This document shows, in pieces, positions 1 through 8,345 of a stretch of DNA of 39,737 nt. The first letter of the stretch is position 1; each line of letters begins with the position of its first letter. The stretch covers positions 1 through 39,737 of the forward strand of contig CBFIGE010000017.1 of the NCBI GenBank assembly GCA_965662045.1, given 5' to 3'. This stretch comes from UBA3478 sp965662045 (lineage in GTDB: Bacteria > Bacteroidota > Bacteroidia > Flavobacteriales > Flavobacteriaceae). The notes beneath the pieces were generated by a model. The model was not told where the DNA came from. It made no database searches and saw only the letters and a program-made list of their open reading frames with translations. A program made the translations under genes and the position numbers.

Positions 1-1
1 T

Positions 2-331
2 ACTGAGGTAGAGGAAGTTTTAGGAGAACAAGTTGTTGAAGGTCTGAGATTAATTAATAATCAAGACAAAACAACAAGTGAGATAGAAATTACAGGACTG
101 TTTATTGCCATTGGTCACACTCCCAACACATCAATATTTAAAGGTCAAATTGATATGGATGACTCAGGTTATATTTTCACAAAAGAGGGTTCAACTCATA
201 CCAATATACCGGGCGTTTTTGCTTGTGGTGATGTACAAGACAAAGAGTACCGCCAAGCAATTACAGCAGCAGGAACTGGTTGTATGTCAGCTCTGGATGC
301 AGAACGTTACTTAGCGGCATTAGAAGCTTAA
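2..331 (+). CDS. trxB: Thioredoxin reductase, C-terminal part (cut by window edge)
   Basis: The last 109 codons of an NADPH-dependent thioredoxin reductase, which transfers electrons from NADPH through FAD to thioredoxin in the cytoplasm. Seen: the TGLFIAIGHTPNT segment that ends the NAD(P)H domain, followed by the FAD-binding close FACGDVQDKEYRQAITAAG and GCMSALDAERYL, both highly typical of TrxB. The redox-active CxxC and the N-terminal half lie outside the window. The gene ends tail to tail with the PspC gene, and the two stop codons overlap by 4 bases, so no separate terminator fits between them. Identification is firm from the family signature; completeness of the 5' part cannot be judged. 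Confidence 0.93.
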   Translation, partial: TEVEEVLGEQVVEGLRLINNQDKTTSEIEITGLFIAIGHTPNTSIFKGQIDMDDSGYIFTKEGSTHTNIPGVFACGDVQDKEYRQAITAAGTGCMSALDAERYLAALEA

Positions 332-1890
332 TTACAATCAGCGCACTTCAATTCATAGGCCTCATTGAAAAAGAGCGTGTGATTTAACATTTCGCCTCTT
401 GTAAGTCCTAGTCTTCTTCTGTTTTCATAGGTAATATGATTGTATACTTTCTGATTTAATTTAAAATAGGTATTCGGGCGTAATCGAATCTCTAGTTTTA
501 ACTTTTGTCCTCTAATCTTATTTCCTATTGGAGAAGTAAAAAATGGTGGAATCAAGGTGATATTTGAATTTGATTCGATTTGATAATTAATGTTTTCTGC
601 TCGATTCTCAGCTAAAACTTTATTTTTCCCCCTAGCGGTTTTAATGATGTTAATTTGATTCTGTTCGTTTCTTGACGCTCCAAGAGTAAATTTTACCTCT
701 TCTGAAAATAAAAAACCATTTTTGTCTTTATCAATGCGTATTTCTACGTCATCAAAATTCAAATCAAAATCGTCATTCCAATCAAAGCTCTGGGGACTAT
801 TTAGCATTTCAAATGAAATGGTGTCTGTTGCTCGTGTTTGTATGAGTTCAACAGAATTTACTTCTGCAACTTTTTTCTGTTCTTGTAATTCTCTAAGTAC
901 TACGGTTGATAGAAATACTCCTGAACCAAGAAATAAAAGGGCTAAAATGATGTGAGCTGGCCATTTATGACCTTTAAAGTTTTGGCTCAGAATTCTTATG
1001 CCGAGGTGCATTAAATAGTACATTGGGATACTGATCAAAAAGAATCCAGCAATCGAAATCCATCCGAGTTGATATCCCAACTGCTCAAAAATCTGAGCAA
1101 ACTCAACCCCTATGTCTACGAAGGTCCAAGTTAATAATCCAATGCATGTCGCTGCAATACCTGAGGCTCCAACTATGATTAGTACGACTCCAATAACTTT
1201 AATTAGAATCTTAACTACTTTGGTTAAAATAGTGACTAAAGATTTGAAAAATCTGGAAGAATTGTGTTTTATGACATTTTCTACCTCTTTGACATCGACA
1301 TTTTTAACCTTTTTTTCTACTTCTTCAAACCCTTCCTTGACTTTCTTTTCAATATTATCAAGGTTAACAGGTTTACCCATCATATCTAGTTTTTGACTTG
1401 TGGTCTTGGCCTCAGGAACAACAATCCATAAAATGATATAAACCCAAAAACCCACTCCCGTTCCAAAAATCAGCAGTAGTAAAAAAATTAAACGTATCCA
1501 GACGACATTAATTCCTAAATAATGCTGAAGTCCTGCAGAGACACCTCCGATATATTCGTTTTCTCCATCTCTATAGAGTTTTTTGTAATCAGTACGTTTA
1601 GATTTGCTTTCTTCTGTAGGCTCTTCATCAATTTCAAATTCTTGAGGTTCACCCATAATAGCGATGACGTCGTTTACCTCTTTGAGTGTAATTACCTGTG
1701 CTTGGTCATTGAGGTGTTCATTAAAAAGTTCTGCAAGCCTGCTTTCTATGTCTTGTAAAATTTCGTCACCACCTTGTTCTTGCGCAAATGATGCTTTTAT
1801 GCGGTCTAGGTAAGACTTTAGTTTTTTATAGGCTTCTTCGTCTATAAAAAAGTGAAAATTAGATAAGTTGATACTAACTGTTTTGTTCAT
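328..1890 (-). CDS. PspC domain membrane protein
   Basis: A 520-residue membrane protein of the Bacteroidota PspC type. Residues 1-90 form a charged helical region (with the sequence LSNFHFFIDEEAYKKL near the start) typical of this family. A PspC domain follows at about 103-161, containing GGVSAGLQHYLGI and a long hydrophobic hairpin. Several further membrane segments lie between 215 and 340, then a beta-rich, probably extracytoplasmic C-terminus with a CADC motif at the very end. PspC proteins elsewhere act in envelope stress responses; what this one does is not known. Its start overlaps the 3' end of the upstream PadR gene by 17 bases, so the two are one transcription unit, a pairing common in Bacteroidota. 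Confidence 0.85.
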   Translation of the reverse strand: MNKTVSINLSNFHFFIDEEAYKKLKSYLDRIKASFAQEQGGDEILQDIESRLAELFNEHLNDQAQVITLKEVNDVIAIMGEPQEFEIDEEPTEESKSKRTDYKKLYRDGENEYIGGVSAGLQHYLGINVVWIRLIFLLLLIFGTGVGFWVYIILWIVVPEAKTTSQKLDMMGKPVNLDNIEKKVKEGFEEVEKKVKNVDVKEVENVIKHNSSRFFKSLVTILTKVVKILIKVIGVVLIIVGASGIAATCIGLLTWTFVDIGVEFAQIFEQLGYQLGWISIAGFFLISIPMYYLMHLGIRILSQNFKGHKWPAHIILALLFLGSGVFLSTVVLRELQEQKKVAEVNSVELIQTRATDTISFEMLNSPQSFDWNDDFDLNFDDVEIRIDKDKNGFLFSEEVKFTLGASRNEQNQINIIKTARGKNKVLAENRAENINYQIESNSNITLIPPFFTSPIGNKIRGQKLKLEIRLRPNTYFKLNQKVYNHITYENRRRLGLTRGEMLNHTLFFNEAYELKCADCN

Positions 1891-2218
1891 GATGATTTTT
1901 TGTAACGTTATTGACTGCTTGTTTTAATTCTCCCCAGGTCACGTGAAGTTCTTCCAAAAACGAGGCGCCTTTAGGTGTAATGTTGTAATACTTTCGAGGT
2001 GGTCCTGATTTTGACTCCTCCCATTTATACTCAAGTATTTCAGCGTTTTTAAGCCTAGTAAGTAAAGGGTATAAAGTGCCCTCAACGACGAGTAACTTGA
2101 CTTCTTTGAGTTTGATCAAAATTTCAGAAGCATACAAGGGATGTTCTTGAAGAATTGATAGAATGCAATATTCTAAAACTCCTTTGCGCATTTGCGCTTT
2201 TGTATTTTCAATTTTCAT
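1874..2218 (-). CDS. PadR family transcriptional regulator
   Basis: A small winged-helix repressor of about 114 residues. The PadR domain is visible as LEYCILSILQEHPLYASEIL, then VEGTLYPLLTRLKNAEIL and the wing GPPRKYYNITPKG. I start it at the ATG giving MKIENTKAQMRKG, nine codons inside the longest frame, because family members usually begin a few residues before the MRKG segment and because the -7 box at 2243-2250 then sits 25 bases upstream. It overlaps and precedes the PspC gene, so it probably regulates that gene and itself; the effector is unknown. Confidence 0.87.
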   Translation of the reverse strand: MKIENTKAQMRKGVLEYCILSILQEHPLYASEILIKLKEVKLLVVEGTLYPLLTRLKNAEILEYKWEESKSGPPRKYYNITPKGASFLEELHVTWGELKQAVNNVTKNHHEQNS

Positions 2219-2242
2219 TGATTGATAAATTACTATTTTATA

Positions 2243-2250
2243 CAAAGATA
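2243..2250 (-). promoter_or_regulatory. Probable -7 promoter box of padR-pspC
   Basis: Minus strand TATCTTTG matches the Bacteroidota -7 consensus TAnnTTTG exactly, 25 bases before the padR ATG. I see no TTG at the expected -33 distance, so only half of the promoter is supported. A perfect 10-base palindrome, ATAGTACTAT, lies further upstream at 2278-2287, between padR and the divergent DUF4442 gene, and could be a repressor site. Confidence 0.5.
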
Positions 2251-2338
2251 TAGGTTTTGTGTGGTATTATGTAATGCATAGTACTATTATTTTTTATTTA
2301 GCTTAAAGAATGATATCTTGAAACCCTTATTATACCTT

Positions 2339-2791
2339 ATGAATCTCACGAAATTGCATTATTTTTTATTTTCAAAATTGGTAATTGCTTGGATTGCAGG
2401 CGTGCGATTTTTGAGTGTTACTGATGATAGCGCTAAAACAAAAGTGTCCTTGTCCTGGTTTAATCAAAATCCTTTTAGGTCTATTTTTTGGGCCGTTTTA
2501 GGAATGTCCGCTGAACTTTCAACAGGGATTCTTTTAATGAAGGCCATGGGAACTAATAAGGTAAAGGCTTCAATGCTTGTCACTCAAAATCAGGGTTTTT
2601 TCTACAAAAAAGCTGTGGGTAAGATTGTATTTACCTGCGAGGTAGGAGACCGCATTAGACAATTGTTCGAGCAGTTAATTAAAGATAATGAGTCGAAGAA
2701 AATAGAATTGGTCTCCAATGGATACAACGAACAAGGTGAGCTCGTCTGTACCTTTAAATTTGAATGGTCTTTGAAACTAAAGACAACTTAA
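2339..2791 (+). CDS. DUF4442 (hotdog-fold) protein
   Basis: About 150 residues resembling DUF4442 proteins, which have the hotdog fold of acyl-CoA thioesterases. Seen: WIAGVRFLSV, then the conserved SWFNQNPFRSIFWAVLGMSAELSTG, where the NQNPF and AELSTG elements are typical. No substrate can be inferred. A TTG at 2318 would add seven residues, but the ATG at 2339 (MNLTKLHYFLFSK) is the better start. The gene is divergent from padR and stands alone; its stop is 13 bases from that of the convergent lipoprotein gene. Confidence 0.75.
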   Translation: MNLTKLHYFLFSKLVIAWIAGVRFLSVTDDSAKTKVSLSWFNQNPFRSIFWAVLGMSAELSTGILLMKAMGTNKVKASMLVTQNQGFFYKKAVGKIVFTCEVGDRIRQLFEQLIKDNESKKIELVSNGYNEQGELVCTFKFEWSLKLKTT

Positions 2792-2804
2792 ATGTTCTCT
2801 TGAT

Positions 2805-3437
2805 TTAGTTTAAACACCAAGAACTGAAATCATCTCGCTGATCTTCAATCCAAAGCCTTAGGGGAGATTCACCTCTATTACCCTTGTAATCGTATGGAAT
2901 ATCATTAAAGCTGCTACTAATGCCTTGAGATACCCAGGTGTTGTTAAAACTGCTGATTTCATTGATGACCTGATCATTGATTAGCAATTGAATGCTGTAA
3001 TTGCCTTTAAAGAACTCATCTGGAGCAAAAGAAAGATTGGTGTATACATGAAAAAAGGGCGTGGTGCCTTCTATCAAAACGGTTTCGCCAAAGCCAATTA
3101 GCTTGTCATAGTTCATGAGTTGAACGGCTATAGTACTAGATTCGTCCTTGGAAGGATTATAAAAATCCCAACCAATAGAGATGAGGTTTGAGCTGCTGAA
3201 TTTTCCTATTTTGTTAGGATAATTCGTTTCAGCTTCTGCGCAGGAGTTAGTGTTAAGCTGCTGATAATAAATAGTTTCTGAAGTAAAAGTAAGTGGTACA
3301 AAATCACAAATTCTATTTTTACAGGGGTCAAATGAATCTGTAATTAAGGGAGTTTCTTTTTTAGTGCAACTGCAAAGTAAGGCCAAAGCAATGAAGCCGA
3401 AGTTATTTTTCAAAGCCATTTCAATTTTCTTTTTCAA
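2805..3437 (-). CDS. Putative lipoprotein of unknown function
   Basis: A 210-residue protein with a type II signal peptide: a basic start, a hydrophobic stretch FGFIALALL, and a lipobox LCSC giving lipidation at Cys24. The mature part is predicted to be beta-rich, with two cysteines near 39 and 44, one near 66, and one next to the C-terminus, possibly disulfide-paired. A second in-frame ATG six codons on (MALKNNFG) is an equally possible start. I recognise no family. It is monocistronic, divergent from the AIM24-type gene, and probably anchored in the outer or inner membrane. Confidence 0.65.
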   Translation of the reverse strand: MKKKIEMALKNNFGFIALALLCSCTKKETPLITDSFDPCKNRICDFVPLTFTSETIYYQQLNTNSCAEAETNYPNKIGKFSSSNLISIGWDFYNPSKDESSTIAVQLMNYDKLIGFGETVLIEGTTPFFHVYTNLSFAPDEFFKGNYSIQLLINDQVINEISSFNNTWVSQGISSSFNDIPYDYKGNRGESPLRLWIEDQRDDFSSWCLN

Positions 3438-3554
3438 TCTAAAGGTAGCCTCAATTTTTATTTCTGAGTAGGAATAGGGCCTGCAAATGAAATTTAGTTT
3501 TTATTTTTAACCGAGTTATCAGGTATTACAAAAGCAGAACTAAAAACATACTCC

Positions 3555-4352
3555 ATGAATGCACACGAAATAGATTACGAGATTTACGGCGAAGAAATGC
3601 AATATGTAGAAATTGAATTGGATCCTCAAGAGGCTGTAATTGCAGAGGCTGGAGGATTTATGATGATGGATGAGGGTATAGAAATGAATACCATATTTGG
3701 TGATGGAAGTCAACAAGATTCTGGTGTTTTAGGTAAATTATTTTCAGCAGGTAAACGCTTAATAACAGGCGAGAGCCTATTTATGACTGTTTTTTTGAAT
3801 AACCTAACCGGTAAAAGAAAGGTGAGCTTTGCATCGCCATATCCAGGAAAAATAATTCCTATTGATTTGTCAGAGCACGGCAATCGTTTTATTTGTCAAA
3901 AAGATGCTTTTTTATGTGCTGCTAAAGGTGTTTCCGTAGGAATTGAGTTTTCTAGAAAACTTGGAAGAGGATTTTTTGGAGGAGAAGGCTTTATCATGCA
4001 AAAACTTGAAGGAGACGGTCTTGCTTTTGTGCATGCTGGAGGAACATTGGCTCATAAGGTACTTGCTCCTGGTGAAGTGATGAAAGTCGATACTGGTTGT
4101 ATCGTAGGATTTTCTCAAAATATAAACTACAATATTGAATTTGTAGGAGGTATAAGAAATACGCTTTTTGGAGGAGAAGGTTTGTTTTTTGCAACCCTCA
4201 AAGGCCCTGGAACGGTATTTATTCAGTCATTGCCCTTTAGCAGATTAGCAAGTCGGGTATTTGCTGCTGTACCCCATGCAGGAGGAAGCAGAAAAGGAGA
4301 GGGGAGCATTTTAGGTGGTTTGGGTAACATTCTAGATGGAGATGATTTATAA
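3555..4352 (+). CDS. TIGR00266 / AIM24 family protein
   Basis: A 265-residue member of the AIM24 (DUF124, TIGR00266) family, which has a double beta-barrel fold and no assigned biochemical role in bacteria. Typical features are the opening HEIDYEIYGEEMQYVEIEL, the VIAEAGGFMMMDEGIEM segment, GESLFMTVFLN, and the glycine-rich turns GRGFFGGEGF and NTLFGGEGLFFATLKGPG, which reflect the repeated half-barrels. There is no signal peptide, so it should be cytoplasmic. It ends directly against the stop of the convergent dacB gene with no base between them. Confidence 0.88.
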   Translation: MNAHEIDYEIYGEEMQYVEIELDPQEAVIAEAGGFMMMDEGIEMNTIFGDGSQQDSGVLGKLFSAGKRLITGESLFMTVFLNNLTGKRKVSFASPYPGKIIPIDLSEHGNRFICQKDAFLCAAKGVSVGIEFSRKLGRGFFGGEGFIMQKLEGDGLAFVHAGGTLAHKVLAPGEVMKVDTGCIVGFSQNINYNIEFVGGIRNTLFGGEGLFFATLKGPGTVFIQSLPFSRLASRVFAAVPHAGGSRKGEGSILGGLGNILDGDDL

Positions 4353-5579
4353 CTAAAAATGGTGATAAACCCACTCTAAATAAGCGATTAACCTACTTCT
4401 GAGCACCCTGCCATCAAGAGCATTGTTTTGAAATAAGGCGAAATAAACCTCATTGTTTTTTTTGGTTTTAACCATGCCTACGTAGTTATACACGCCGGAC
4501 ATGGAGCCTGTCTTGCCGTAAAAATCAACAGATACATTGTCGATGCTGAGGGTTCTTTTCGGTAAAATTTGTTGAATGTAGGTTAAAGAATTTTCCTTTT
4601 TGAGTCTAACCAAAATTTGCGTTAGCTCTTTTGGACTTGCAAGATTGTACCTCGAGAGTCCAGAGCCATCAACCCATCTACCTTTTATGGAAAGCTCTTT
4701 TTTTTGATTTCGAATTAAACTATCAATTTCAAAGGAATTATATAAGTGTTTGGTGCTCAATAACAACATCTGTTCGGATAAAAAATTATCGCTTTTTTCG
4801 AGCATGTATTTTATTAAAGAGTCTGATTCAATTCCTGGTAAGGTTTTCCATGTCTCTTCTATCTCATTTTCAGATCTTATTTGTACATATTTGCCGCTTA
4901 GTGAGGAGATTAGTGCACTAAGGTCAACCCCATCGTAGATAAATGGAATGGAGACACTGTCTTTTTGTGATGCAGCAATAACAAATTCATTTTTAGTTTT
5001 TGCTCTTCGAAATTTAGGTGCTTCAGCTTTTACACGAATGTTCTCCTTAAAAAATTGAGGATAAACCCTTGAATTTAAGGTGTCTAAAGGATTTATATAG
5101 ACCTGATTTCCTGCAATGGGAATAATGCTGAGCTCTGCTGAATAATTCCTGTCGTAATCGTCCCAAGACCAGCCAGGAGCATAGGGAGAAATAGCTTCAT
5201 TGTCATTTAAATGGAGGATTAAATGCTCATGTGCTTCTAGTATAGAATCAAATCGATTTTGATGAAGTTTAGGATGCCATAGGGTAGGGTCTCCCGTCGG
5301 TTTTAAATGTAAGCTATCTCCTTGAGCGTGATATAAAGCAAGTGGAATGTGATCTGGATGTGCTTGTTTGGTGATTAGCGCTGTGACTAACTTTAGTGTA
5401 CTAGCAGGAATAAAGTAAGCTGTGGCATTGTGTTCGAATACAATTTTGCCCATGTTTTGATTGTAAATAAGTGCTCCTGTATGGTTTTGTGTATCTATCG
5501 TTTTTAAAAAATCTTTTTTGAGTGAAACACAAGAAAACAATAAGCTTGAAAAAAGAAAGAATGTTAATTTTTTTAACAT
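4353..5579 (-). CDS. dacB: D-alanyl-D-alanine carboxypeptidase, PBP4/DacB-like lipoprotein
   Basis: A serine peptidase of family S13 that trims or cleaves peptidoglycan cross-links outside the inner membrane. All three penicillin-binding motifs are present: STLK at 60-63 (nucleophile Ser60), SDN at 263-265 and KTG at 356-358. The roughly 200-residue insert between the first two motifs is diagnostic of the PBP4 class rather than DacA. At 408 residues it is somewhat shorter than E. coli DacB. The N-terminus is a lipoprotein signal with lipobox LFSC (Cys17), so the enzyme is membrane-anchored rather than soluble. It is monocistronic and divergent from the small gene at 5664. Confidence 0.9.
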   Translation of the reverse strand: MLKKLTFFLFSSLLFSCVSLKKDFLKTIDTQNHTGALIYNQNMGKIVFEHNATAYFIPASTLKLVTALITKQAHPDHIPLALYHAQGDSLHLKPTGDPTLWHPKLHQNRFDSILEAHEHLILHLNDNEAISPYAPGWSWDDYDRNYSAELSIIPIAGNQVYINPLDTLNSRVYPQFFKENIRVKAEAPKFRRAKTKNEFVIAASQKDSVSIPFIYDGVDLSALISSLSGKYVQIRSENEIEETWKTLPGIESDSLIKYMLEKSDNFLSEQMLLLSTKHLYNSFEIDSLIRNQKKELSIKGRWVDGSGLSRYNLASPKELTQILVRLKKENSLTYIQQILPKRTLSIDNVSVDFYGKTGSMSGVYNYVGMVKTKKNNEVYFALFQNNALDGRVLRSRLIAYLEWVYHHF

Positions 5580-5663
5580 GGCATCGATATTCTTTAACGA
5601 AGTCTTTTAAATTAGTAATAGAAATTCGTCTTACTTTTATTTTGCTAACAAAAACCTCTTTTC

Positions 5664-5858
5664 ATGGCCAGAGCAATGCTTGAATATACCAAAACGGTTT
5701 TAAACAAAGTAAGCTTTGATGCCCAACTTTTTTCTAAAGAAGTTAATAAGGCATTATTGCGATTACTACCGTATGAAAAGGAAGAGTTGCGTTTATGGAT
5801 TAAAGATTTTATTATCGATAAACCGCAATTACAACCTAGTTTATTAATGTTTAAATAA
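5664..5858 (+). CDS. Small helical protein, paralogue of the protein at 23127
   Basis: A 64-residue, probably all-helical cytoplasmic protein with no recognised domain. It aligns without gaps to the product at 23127-23339: I count 32 identities over 57 positions, including EYTK, KVSF, LF.KE, KA, LLPYE, ELR.W, DKP and MF. That conservation, including the final segment, shows it is a real gene. A second ATG four codons in (MLEYTK) is a possible start. It stands alone between dacB and the convergent oxyR, and is followed directly by a hairpin terminator. I believe similar small proteins occur in other Bacteroidota but cannot confirm this here; function unknown. Confidence 0.72.
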   Translation: MARAMLEYTKTVLNKVSFDAQLFSKEVNKALLRLLPYEKEELRLWIKDFIIDKPQLQPSLLMFK

Positions 5859-5862
5859 TTTT

Positions 5863-5887
5863 AAATGCCGCTCAAGTGGCATTTTTA
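5863..5887 (+). terminator. Rho-independent terminator after the small gene
   Basis: A nine-pair stem AAATGCCGC/GTGGCATTT with tetraloop TCAA (one G-T pair), followed by a T-rich tail. It lies 4 bases after the stop at 5858 and overlaps the oxyR stop on the other strand. The hairpin may also slow minus-strand transcription, although the T tract is weaker in that direction. Confidence 0.75.
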
Positions 5888-6823
5888 CTTTAAAAGAGGA
5901 CTTATTATTTGAACATCCTTGAGATGTACGGCTCCTTTTATTTTCGTTTTTATTTCTTTTTCAAGGGCTTTTATCAATTTCATTTTTAATTCACTTTTGT
6001 GATGAATTAAACTGACCTCTCGTGCAGGCGGCGGGGTGCTGAACTGAATGAGATTTTGTCTCTGTTTTTTCTTGAGATTTGGTGTGTGCAAGTAGGGTAA
6101 TAGTGTCATTCCTAGTCCTTTATCACAGAGTTTAATAAGGGTGTCAAAACTCCCGCTTTCAATACTAAAGCTGTTGGCTTGCTCCGCAGAGTTGGCTTTA
6201 CAAAGATTGATTACACCATCTCTAAAACAATGCCCTTCTTGTAATAAAAGTACCTCGGAAAGGTTCAAATCGTTAGCATCGATAAGCTTTTTGTAAGACA
6301 ACTTGTGTTTTTTTGGAATATACGCTACAAATGGCTCGTAATAGAGTGGAATTTCAATGATTTTTTTTTCGTGTAATGGCGTAGCGGCTATAGCGGCATC
6401 TATTTGACCTTCATGTAATTCTCTAATGATTTGAGAGGTGTTTATCTCTTTTAAAATCAGTTTAACTTCTGGGTATTTTTTTGAAAATGAGGCTAAAAAT
6501 GAGGGTAGTAGGGTAGGCATAATCGTAGGGATTACACCTAATTTGAATTCTCCACCGACGTAATCGATTTCTTGATTAGCGATGTCTTTAACGCGATCTG
6601 CCTCACGCAATATAACTTTGGCTTGACGAACTATTTTTTTACCTGCCGGAGTCAGTGATATGGGAGTTGTGCTTCTATTAATTAGTTTAAGACTTAGTTC
6701 ATCTTCTAATTTTAGAATTTGCATACTCAATGTGGGCTGAGTCACAAAACAGTGTTCAGCAGCGGCTGTAAAATTTTTATGCTTTGAAAGCGCGACCAGA
6801 TATTGTAATTGTGTCAGTGTCAT
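5885..6823 (-). CDS. oxyR: LysR-type peroxide sensor OxyR
   Basis: A 312-residue LysR-family regulator that activates peroxide-defence genes after disulfide formation. The helix-turn-helix is at about 18-37 (TAAAEHCFVTQPTLSMQI). The redox pair sits in GHCFRDGVINLC, and by direct count the cysteines are residues 199 and 208, the same numbers as in E. coli OxyR. The C-terminal effector-binding domain continues with ESGSFDTLIKLCDKGLGMTLLPYL. Its ATG overlaps the paiB stop by 4 bases, so it is translationally coupled to paiB. The assignment rests on the cysteine pair, which distinguishes OxyR from other LysR proteins. Confidence 0.92.
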   Translation of the reverse strand: MTLTQLQYLVALSKHKNFTAAAEHCFVTQPTLSMQILKLEDELSLKLINRSTTPISLTPAGKKIVRQAKVILREADRVKDIANQEIDYVGGEFKLGVIPTIMPTLLPSFLASFSKKYPEVKLILKEINTSQIIRELHEGQIDAAIAATPLHEKKIIEIPLYYEPFVAYIPKKHKLSYKKLIDANDLNLSEVLLLQEGHCFRDGVINLCKANSAEQANSFSIESGSFDTLIKLCDKGLGMTLLPYLHTPNLKKKQRQNLIQFSTPPPAREVSLIHHKSELKMKLIKALEKEIKTKIKGAVHLKDVQIISPLLK

Positions 6824-7434
6824 TTTTGGTTTAAAAATTTACGCATTTCTTTAGCTAATGCTTTCGAATTATTATCTCTTGTCTCAAGCTCAGCTAAGAT
6901 TCTGGTATGATCTTGTTTTTTGTGTTGAGAAAGTTTGAAAGAAGCATGAATTTCTTCAATATGAAAACGAAAACCCAATATTCCGTTTATTTGATTCAAG
7001 GTTTTTGAATGGTAGTTACTCAGTGATATAGGCTCCTCAGATTCATAGGTATTGAGCATGGTTTGAAGGTCATGTAGAAGTTCATCTCCTTCTATTTTAT
7101 ATACTGTGCCATAGCAGTGTACACTCAAATAATTCCAGGTAGGCACGTCCTCTTTTTGATACCATTTTGACGAAATATATGCATCAGGACCTTGAAAAAT
7201 ACAAAGCACATCAGTGATCTTTTTTTGTTTCTGCCATACTAAGGCCAATTCATTTTGAATAGCTAGATGAGAACTCAATATACCATCTGATTTGGAATAC
7301 CAATGAAACGGCAAATGTACAGCCCAATTTCGATTTGAATTTATCGTTGAAACTAAAGTTCCGAAAGAATATGTACTTATGAAATCTTCAATTATTGTTT
7401 TGTCTTCAATTTTAAATTGGCTTTGAATATACAT
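6820..7434 (-). CDS. paiB: PaiB family FMN-binding protein
   Basis: A 204-residue protein of the PaiB family, with a split-barrel flavin-binding fold. Signature stretches seen are MYIQSQF at the start, FGTLVSTINSNRNWAVHLPF, FQGPDAYISSKWYQKEDVPTWNY, and VHCYGTVY. In Bacillus PaiB was named as a negative regulator of sporulation and protease genes; in other bacteria the role is mostly unknown, and a flavin- or heme-linked enzyme is possible. Here it forms a two-gene unit with oxyR (ATGA overlap), which hints at a link to redox stress. Nested inverted repeats lie in the 60 bases upstream. Confidence 0.88.
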   Translation of the reverse strand: MYIQSQFKIEDKTIIEDFISTYSFGTLVSTINSNRNWAVHLPFHWYSKSDGILSSHLAIQNELALVWQKQKKITDVLCIFQGPDAYISSKWYQKEDVPTWNYLSVHCYGTVYKIEGDELLHDLQTMLNTYESEEPISLSNYHSKTLNQINGILGFRFHIEEIHASFKLSQHKKQDHTRILAELETRDNNSKALAKEMRKFLNQK

Positions 7435-7441
7435 TTTAAAT

Positions 7442-7494
7442 TATCTGTATTTGTATTTTTACAATTTATATTTGGTTCATCGAGATTACAGATA
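7442..7494. promoter_or_regulatory. Nested inverted repeats upstream of paiB-oxyR
   Basis: In the 60-base gap between the DUF547 stop and the paiB start, TATCTGTA (7442-7449) is mirrored by TACAGATA (7487-7494). Inside this pair, TTGTA-tttt-TACAA (7451-7464) forms a second inverted repeat. The inner element could bind a dimeric regulator such as OxyR itself; the outer pair could be chance in AT-rich DNA. No clear TAnnTTTG box is seen on the minus strand. Confidence 0.35.
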
Positions 7495-8238
7495 CTAATT
7501 TAAAATATAGTTGTCGAGATCGATATCCCATAGGTAAGAACTGTAGCTGATTTGTTTGTTTTTTAGATCTTTACCTGTATTTTGTTCAATGAGTTTTACA
7601 ATACTTGATTTAGATCCAAAATCGCCTTTGTACCAGAGAAAAAGTTTACTCACTTCAATTGAATTTAAATTTACCTTAGAGCTGTTTTGAATAAATTCTT
7701 TTTGTGCTTTATTGAGTTGAGATTCTAATTGATCACCCTTGTATATTCTTATTGGAGGACACGACTTCGCTCCGCAATTAAGGGCAAAATGAATTCGAAA
7801 ATCTAATTGGAAAACTACTAAACTCTTGAGTATATTTGAAGTGGTAGGGTTGGGTATATACCCAAATCCAAATTTCCATTTCTGTTTTCGTAAAATTGTA
7901 TGTTCTATATCATCGAAAGAAAATAAATGATTCGCAATTCTAATATTCTTCTTAGAGAAGAAGCTATTGCGTTTGTTGTAGCCTTTTGGATTTAACCTGA
8001 GTTTTTTAAGTATAAAAGCGTTGTATATATTAATCCAAAATGTCTTTTTTTGGATGTCTGTTTTCAAGGAGCTACTCAACTGATCTAAACTTATATTTGA
8101 AAGCTTTTTTTCGATTTCCTCTGTTGATTTTAATTGTAGTTGTCTGGTCAACAAATGCTGCGATAGGTCTTCAAGATTTTGAGCATTGATTTTGAAAAAA
8201 ATTAAGCTTGTAAAGATTATGAGTAAGAACCATTTCAT
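7495..8238 (-). CDS. Secreted DUF547 protein
   Basis: A 247-residue exported protein: signal peptide at residues 1-19 (MKWFLLIIFTSLIFFKINA), then a DUF547 domain. Typical family elements are KKTFWINIYNAFILKKL (65-81), FSFDDIEHTILR (107-118), and FRIHFALNCGAKSCPPIRIY (147-166), with Cys155 and Cys160 in the NCGxxSCPP motif. DUF547 proteins have no established activity; the conserved cysteines and histidine suggest a thiol-dependent or metal-linked role, which is inference only. It lies upstream of paiB-oxyR on the same strand with a 60-base gap, so cotranscription is possible. Confidence 0.83.
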   Translation of the reverse strand: MKWFLLIIFTSLIFFKINAQNLEDLSQHLLTRQLQLKSTEEIEKKLSNISLDQLSSSLKTDIQKKTFWINIYNAFILKKLRLNPKGYNKRNSFFSKKNIRIANHLFSFDDIEHTILRKQKWKFGFGYIPNPTTSNILKSLVVFQLDFRIHFALNCGAKSCPPIRIYKGDQLESQLNKAQKEFIQNSSKVNLNSIEVSKLFLWYKGDFGSKSSIVKLIEQNTGKDLKNKQISYSSYLWDIDLDNYILN

Positions 8239-8345
8239 CTATTCAACTTTTGAAAATACGTATTAGGAAAACATTGAAAATTTAATAATTTAATTTGATT
8301 CTGAAATAAATGAATTAATTTTCATTCATTCTTAAAATTATAAAT

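Noticed and set aside
105..314. Plus-strand open frame of 69 codons
   Set aside because: It lies in another frame of the trxB 3' end, whose own frame gives a clear thioredoxin reductase C-terminus.
4353..5579. Possible truncation of dacB because it is shorter than E. coli DacB
   Set aside because: All three active-site motifs, the insert between them and a full lipoprotein signal are present, so it is a complete shorter member.
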